Source of the DNA: Lysinibacillus sphaericus OT4b.31
Lineage (GTDB): Bacteria > Bacillota > Bacilli > Bacillales_A > Planococcaceae
Reading direction: 5' to 3'
DNA: 64,000 bases
NCBI RefSeq assembly: GCF_000392615.1
Contig: NZ_KB933398.1
Coordinates: 166,183 to 230,182 of the forward strand
The notes beneath the pieces are model-generated. The model saw only the letters and a list, made by a program, of their open reading frames with translations. It was not told where the DNA came from and ran no database searches. This document shows, one piece after another, positions 60,675-64,000 of this stretch. Both the position numbers and the translations under genes were made by a program. Numbering within the stretch: position 1 is the stretch's first letter; each line of letters begins with the position of its first letter.

Positions 60675-61088
60675 TTGAATTATGAAAGTAAAACTATAAA
60701 ACTTGCTATGAATGACGGAAAAATATTTGATGGTATTTTGAAACTATATGAGGAATCTCCAGATGATGAAGAAATGGTTTTAATAGAACTATTAATATTA
60801 GGTGACACAATAAGTTTCGAACATGAAAACTTTTTCCTAGTACTTCAAAGCCTGCGACAACATCTAGAGAAAAAACATATACAGGTCATGTGTAATGGAG
60901 CTGCGTTAAATGTTTATCCATCTCAAATGCAAGGTACCGGACATTTAGCATATAAATTAAAATTTGGAGAGCCAGCTAGATTAAAAGATATAGTTGACAT
61001 ATTTGAATTTGACAATGGTTTGAGGTTTGTAAAAATCGAAGAACAGTTCAGCTACTATAATAAGTGGTTAAAAAGTTTAGAAGGTTAG
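60675..61088 (+). CDS. hypothetical protein at the end of the Rhs array
   Basis: 137 residues from TTG 60675, preceded by GGAAGGTGA with 5-6 base spacing; the frame is open from 60621, which has no better SD. It contains KLAMNDGKIFDGILKLYEE, VMCNGAALNVYPSQMQGTGH and KDIVDIFEFDNGL. The NGxxxNVYPSxMQ and VDIFE elements recall small proteins that accompany enterobacterial rhs genes; I hold this loosely. Possibly immunity or accessory. Confidence 0.5.
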   Translation: MNYESKTIKLAMNDGKIFDGILKLYEESPDDEEMVLIELLILGDTISFEHENFFLVLQSLRQHLEKKHIQVMCNGAALNVYPSQMQGTGHLAYKLKFGEPARLKDIVDIFEFDNGLRFVKIEEQFSYYNKWLKSLEG

Positions 61089-61237
61089 GTTTGTTAGTTA
61101 AAAAAGAGTCTTTACTAGTGGTTAATTTTGTTACTTTAGGTTTTTTTGATGTGCTATATTATGGACATTTATTTTTACTAAGTAAACGAGGAATATGGTT
61201 GTTTCTCGAATTTTTCTCCTCACGTAGCATACAAAAT

Positions 61238-61302
61238 CCCCATTAAGTAAGATGCTATCTACAGCGTACTGTAGTTTTTTTAACATTGTCTACTTAAAGG
61301 GG
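61238..61302. terminator. nested bidirectional terminator before the SASP gene
   Basis: CTACAG / CTGTAG (61259-61274) with TTTTTTT sits inside a larger inverted repeat CCCCATTAAGTA / TACTTAAAGGGG. It separates the Rhs array from the convergent SASP gene. Confidence 0.7.
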
Positions 61303-61342
61303 ATAATATTCGTTTTTTACTTTAAAACATTAATTTTGCTAT

Positions 61343-61546
61343 TTAAAATTTGCCTTTTGATTGTCTTTCAGCCATTTCAACAAGTCGTTTCGTAATTTCC
61401 CCACCTACTGAACCGTTTGCGCGAGAAGAAGCTTCTGGCCCAAGCTGTACGCCGAATTCTTGTGCGATTTCATATTTCATTTGATTAACAGCTTCTTGTA
61501 CACCTGGAACTTGAAGTTTATTTGAGCTTCGATTATTTGTAGCCAT
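61343..61546 (-). CDS. alpha/beta-type small acid-soluble spore protein
   Basis: 67 residues. [20 protein letters not shown] (about 9-28), [20 protein letters not shown] (about 29-48) and [11 protein letters not shown] match the two conserved SASP blocks, including the EFG germination-protease site. ATG 61546 follows AGGAGGTGAG; the open frame from 61555 adds three residues. It coats spore DNA and is expected to be SigG-dependent. Its presence shows the organism sporulates. Confidence 0.95.
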   Translation of the reverse strand: MATNNRSSNKLQVPGVQEAVNQMKYEIAQEFGVQLGPEASSRANGSVGGEITKRLVEMAERQSKGKF

Positions 61547-61774
61547 ATTTCTCACCTCCTTGTGATATTAGAATGGTCGATTGTTTGTTTTTCATACATT
61601 AAAAAAAGAGATATATGCGCAAGCTAAACACGAAAGCCAGGTAATATCTAATTGAGTGAATTTAAAATAGTTAGTTAGCTTAAAAATGCAATTACCTCTG
61701 TTATAATTAAGCCTAGTATTCATTTCACATAGAGTGAAGTTGCGGTTTCAATGGAAAAATCAGGAGGGTTTTAG

Positions 61775-62272
61775 ATGACGGATAATGATATGTTGATTCG
61801 TTTAAGATACGCATTAGATATAAAAAATACAGAGATGGTAGAAATTTTTGAACTAGGCGGTATGAGCTTTACAAAAGAGGATGTATTGAACATGCTGATG
61901 AAAGTGAAGGATGAGGAAGAAGCACCCGAAAACTTCATTAAATGTAATAATAAAATGTTCGAAGCATTTTTAAACGGTTTTATAATTTTTAAAAGAGGGC
62001 CTCAACAACCAAAACCTGGTCAAGCAGTAAGTCCAGCAGTGCCTGTTAAGACTACAGAGAGCCCTAATAATATGCTATTAAAGAAAGTCAAAATTGCACT
62101 AGTACTAACAAGTGAAGATATGCTTGAGATTTTATATGAGGGTGGCGTCACGGTATCTAAAGGTGAATTAGGCGCTATTTTAAGAAATCCAAGTCATCGC
62201 AACTACAAAGAGTGTGGCGATCGATTTGTGAGAAACTTCTTAAAAGGCTTAACGATGAAATATAGAGGTTAA
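61775..62272 (+). CDS. DUF1456 family protein
   Basis: 165 residues, two similar halves: NDMLIRLRYALDIKNTEMVE (about 4-23) with GGMSFTKEDVLNML, and NMLLKKVKIALVLTSEDMLE (about 98-117) with GGVTVSKGELGAIL. Each ends with an F(L/V)(N/K)G block. This duplication is typical of DUF1456 (E. coli YehS). Function unknown. ATG follows CAGGAGGG. Terminator at 62335. Confidence 0.9.
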   Translation: MTDNDMLIRLRYALDIKNTEMVEIFELGGMSFTKEDVLNMLMKVKDEEEAPENFIKCNNKMFEAFLNGFIIFKRGPQQPKPGQAVSPAVPVKTTESPNNMLLKKVKIALVLTSEDMLEILYEGGVTVSKGELGAILRNPSHRNYKECGDRFVRNFLKGLTMKYRG

Positions 62273-62334
62273 AAAAGACGCAGCTAGATGTATCAGCTGA
62301 GTTGAGCGGGGAAATTTATTGCAAATTCAATTAA

Positions 62335-62374
62335 GAAAGGAGCTATCTCACCCATTGAGACAGCTCCTTTTGTG
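62335..62374 (+). terminator. terminator after the DUF1456 gene
   Basis: AAAGGAGCTATCTCA pairs with TGAGACAGCTCCTTT around CCCAT (one mismatch), then TGTGTTG. Confidence 0.75.
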
Positions 62375-62481
62375 TTGCTATAAATCATATTGTATCACCA
62401 TAAATATGATAACCATTATTTAGTAAGTGTTATAACAGGCAGTTGTAACAACAAAGAATTTAAAAATTGTTCTTGAGACCG

Positions 62482-62524
62482 TTGACAAATTGTGACGAAA
62501 TTGTGTACACTTAAGTTGACACAA
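62482..62524 (+). promoter_or_regulatory. promoter with a 24-bp near-palindromic operator
   Basis: TTGACA (62482-62487), 18 bases, TACACT (62506-62511). From 62501 to 62524 the sequence TTGTGTACACTTAAGTTGAC plus ACAA is palindromic except for two inner pairs, and it covers the -10 and start site. This is where a repressor would bind. The regulator is unknown; TTGTG/CACAA ends recall Rex- or FNR-type sites. Confidence 0.65.
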
Positions 62525-62548
62525 AGTTGTCACAAAAGGGGAAAGTAA

Positions 62549-62587
62549 ATGTTCACGAATAGAGGGGTGCTTTATGATCTATTTTGA
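62549..62587 (+). CDS. possible 12-residue leader peptide
   Basis: ATG 62549 after AAAAGGGGAAAG opens MFTNRGVLYDLF and ends at TGA 62587, 13 bases inside the next gene in another frame. The SD is good and the overlap would couple translation of the 64-residue membrane protein. Too short for further support. Confidence 0.3.
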   Translation: MFTNRGVLYDLF

Positions 62588-62768
62588 TATTATTCTTATT
62601 GCTATTGCATGTGTGAGTACGCCACTTATAGTTGCGGTTATGTTGGATATTTTCTATGCTGAAAAAAAACAGGTTCGTTTTTCATTACGCCGTACTTCGT
62701 TATGGTATGTGTCTGTTTTTGCGCTATCTTTCATACCATCCGTATTACTTGTCATGCAAAATGTATAA
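62574..62768 (+). CDS. small two-helix membrane protein
   Basis: 64 residues: IILIAIACVSTPLIVAVMLD (about 5-24) and SLWYVSVFALSFIPSVLLVM (about 42-61) are two membrane helices joined by a basic loop (AEKKQVRFSLRRT). ATG follows AGAGGGGTG. No family recognised. It sits alone between the palindromic promoter and a strong terminator. Confidence 0.6.
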   Translation: MIYFDIILIAIACVSTPLIVAVMLDIFYAEKKQVRFSLRRTSLWYVSVFALSFIPSVLLVMQNV

Positions 62769-62815
62769 ATTCTTGCTTCATCACTTAGGGGTAAGTGAAA
62801 AGCAAAAAATAAATA

Positions 62816-62860
62816 GAGCAGCTAGAACGAATAATAAATTCGTTCTAGCTGCTTTTATTT
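62816..62860 (+). terminator. terminator after the small membrane protein
   Basis: AGCAGCTAGAACGAA pairs with TTCGTTCTAGCTGCT around TAATAAA, followed by TTTATTTTTG. A perfect 15-bp stem. Confidence 0.92.
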
Positions 62861-62992
62861 TTGTTTCGATACAGATAATAAAATAGTAATGTTTTCACTG
62901 TTTGTAAAGTTGGAGTAAACTAGTGATAAAATATGTGTATTTTTATATAGTTATATTTACTGATTTTACCTATTAAGTTAATTAAAGGTTGT

Positions 62993-63085
62993 AATGATAG
63001 GCGAATCTACTGAAGAGTAGAGACGCAAAGCTACAGGTCTAAAGCATTAATGCTATGACGGCTGGGTTGCCAAAGATCGCTAATT
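62993..63085 (+). promoter_or_regulatory. c-di-GMP-I (GEMM-I) riboswitch
   Basis: The aptamer core is clear: GGCGAATCTACTGAAGAGTA with a GAAG-type tetraloop, GAGACGCAAAGCTACAGGTC, and GACGGCTGGGTTGCC, closely following the Vc2 aptamer order (GGCAAACC, GACGCAAAGCC, GGGGUUACC). It should bind cyclic di-GMP. A terminator (63119) follows, giving an ON/OFF transcription platform. No clear gene lies directly after it. Confidence 0.9.
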
Positions 63086-63118
63086 ATAAGAAATTATTGC
63101 TAGTGTATATTCTTTTGT

Positions 63119-63149
63119 AGCCTATTTCTTTTTGAAATGGGTTTTTATT
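63119..63149 (+). terminator. expression-platform terminator of the c-di-GMP riboswitch
   Basis: CCTATTTC and GAAATGGG pair (one G-U) around TTTTT, followed by TTTTTATTG. It starts about 35 bases after the aptamer. Confidence 0.75.
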
Positions 63150-63221
63150 GTGCATAACTAATGGAACACTCCAATTGATGTTGCATGCTATTCGTGCACA
63201 CGCCAATACTCTTTTTATTTA

Positions 63222-63270
63222 AGCAACACAAGAACATTGACGTAAGTGATGTTCTTGTGTTGTTTTATTT
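63222..63270 (+). terminator. second terminator downstream of the riboswitch
   Basis: AACACAAGAACAT pairs with ATGTTCTTGTGTT around TGACGTAAGTG, then GTTTTATTT. The 70 bases between the two terminators hold no credible gene. Confidence 0.85.
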
Positions 63271-63381
63271 ACTTGCCTTAAATTCCACATGAGTTAAGAA
63301 TGAAAAGTGTTTCTAGTGAATAAGATTTCTATTAAATAGATGTTTTTTCCTATCTATTATTTTTCTTAAGGTGGGATTTTT

Positions 63382-64000
63382 GTGAAAACCTTTTTTCTAC
63401 TGGTATTAGGTATTATCTATTTGATGCTAGCAAATGCAATGGAAGCAGCTATAGTAAGAGGTAGTTATTTCATTATTGGATTGAGCTTATTTACGGTAGG
63501 AGCATTTCGTTATGTTAAGGGGAAAGTTAGGTCTTTCAGAAGGAATGCTGAAATGAAAAGAGAAAGTGAAGAGGAATTAATGAATATTCCGCATACCCAA
63601 TGCACAATATCGAGTGATTGCTTACAGGCGCTCTTATTAAACGAACCAACGAATACACTTTTGCTTGCTCAAAAAGAAGATTGGGAAGCAGAAGTGACGA
63701 AGAAAGAAATACAGTTTAATAAAATATACGAAGTTTCTATAGTAGAGGATGACAATATTATAATTGCTAGTACTAGAAATGGATTATTAAGTGGGTCATT
63801 AATTGATGGAGAGCAAATTATTTCAGGGGACACAGAAGAGGTAGAGGAAGAATCTGATGATACAGTATCTCAACTAGCTTTAAAAATAGTGGTGGATAAT
63901 TTATCGACACCCGTTTTAGAATATGTATTTATGACAAATAGCAAACCGATATCAAGAGAAGAGGATGCATATAGTGAAGCATTGGAGTTATGCGAGCAGT
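63382..64000 (+). CDS. membrane protein, 3' end cut by the window
   Basis: GTG 63382 after AAGGTGGG opens a frame that runs past the window end, at least 206 codons. Two N-terminal membrane helices (FFLLVLGIIYLMLANAMEAA and GSYFIIGLSLFTVGAFRYV) are followed by a basic stretch and a soluble acidic domain with TQCTISSDCLQALLLNEPTN and a run of Glu (EEVEEESDD). I do not recognise a family. It follows the riboswitch region but a second terminator stands between, so control by c-di-GMP is doubtful. Confidence 0.65.
   Translation, partial: MKTFFLLVLGIIYLMLANAMEAAIVRGSYFIIGLSLFTVGAFRYVKGKVRSFRRNAEMKRESEEELMNIPHTQCTISSDCLQALLLNEPTNTLLLAQKEDWEAEVTKKEIQFNKIYEVSIVEDDNIIIASTRNGLLSGSLIDGEQIISGDTEEVEEESDDTVSQLALKIVVDNLSTPVLEYVFMTNSKPISREEDAYSEALELCEQ

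Noticed and set aside
40117..61088. Prophage
   Set aside because: The VgrG-like proteins resemble phage late control D, but there are no capsid, terminase, portal, sheath, lysis or integrase genes; the Rhs and immunity genes point to a toxin locus.
61064..61246. 60-residue hydrophobic frame after the last Rhs-array gene
   Set aside because: It starts inside the upstream gene, has no good SD and no known pattern; could be a small membrane protein but support is too thin.

Overview
The window comes from a low-G+C, spore-forming Bacillales chromosome. Gene order and a spore-protein (SASP) gene fit Planococcaceae, most likely Lysinibacillus; this is inferred from content and style, not from a database match. 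About two thirds is a backbone collinear with the Bacillus subtilis yebG-pur-yerABC-pcrBA-ligA-yerH-gatCAB-dgkB-yefA region. The last third is an accessory island of polymorphic toxins.

Layout. (1) 1-143: 3' part of a 5S rRNA and its terminator. 287-440: a dead HIT-family gene. 657-851: a NETI-motif protein. (2) 861-14407: the complete de novo IMP operon purE-K-B-C-S-Q-L-F-M-N-H-D, headed by two PurBoxes, a strong promoter and a guanine-type purine riboswitch, and ended by a bidirectional terminator shared with a convergent DUF2892-like gene. (3) 15412-25103: yerA, lipoprotein yerB, yerC, pcrB, pcrA, ligA and lipoprotein camS. (4) 25171-25380: a tandem array of 21-bp units; a second array of the same family lies at 33543-33898. 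(5) 25652-30632: gatCAB, a thioredoxin-like gene and dgkB. (6) 30892-33502: a cytochrome bd operon with cydA, cydB, the small subunit cydS and an extra one-helix small protein in front. (7) 34009-39388: rlmCD followed by three single-gene modules (YfiT-type DinB, an unknown gene, a dihydrouridine synthase), each followed by a decayed copy of the 3' end of an rlmCD-type gene.

(8) 39881-61088 is the notable part. A promoter drives an operon encoding a possible chaperone, a VgrG-like spike protein, a pentapeptide-repeat protein, an unknown protein, a PAAR-like DUF4280 tip protein and an 1832-residue protein that fuses a second VgrG-like spike, a hydrophobic helical segment, an Rhs cage and a GHH nuclease tip, followed by a putative immunity gene. 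Downstream lie several silent, truncated Rhs cassettes, each related in DNA to the 3' part of the full-length gene. They carry different tips (AHH nuclease, an unassigned possible RNase, an ADP-ribosyltransferase-like domain) with AT-rich putative immunity genes. No contractile sheath, tube or ATPase gene is present, so the delivery machine must be elsewhere or absent.

(9) 61343-64000: an alpha/beta-type SASP gene, a DUF1456 gene, a small membrane protein under a promoter carrying a 24-bp near-palindrome, a c-di-GMP-I riboswitch with no obvious adjacent client, and the 5' part of a membrane-protein gene cut by the window end. All functional calls rest on reading protein motifs and gene order by eye; no searches were run.
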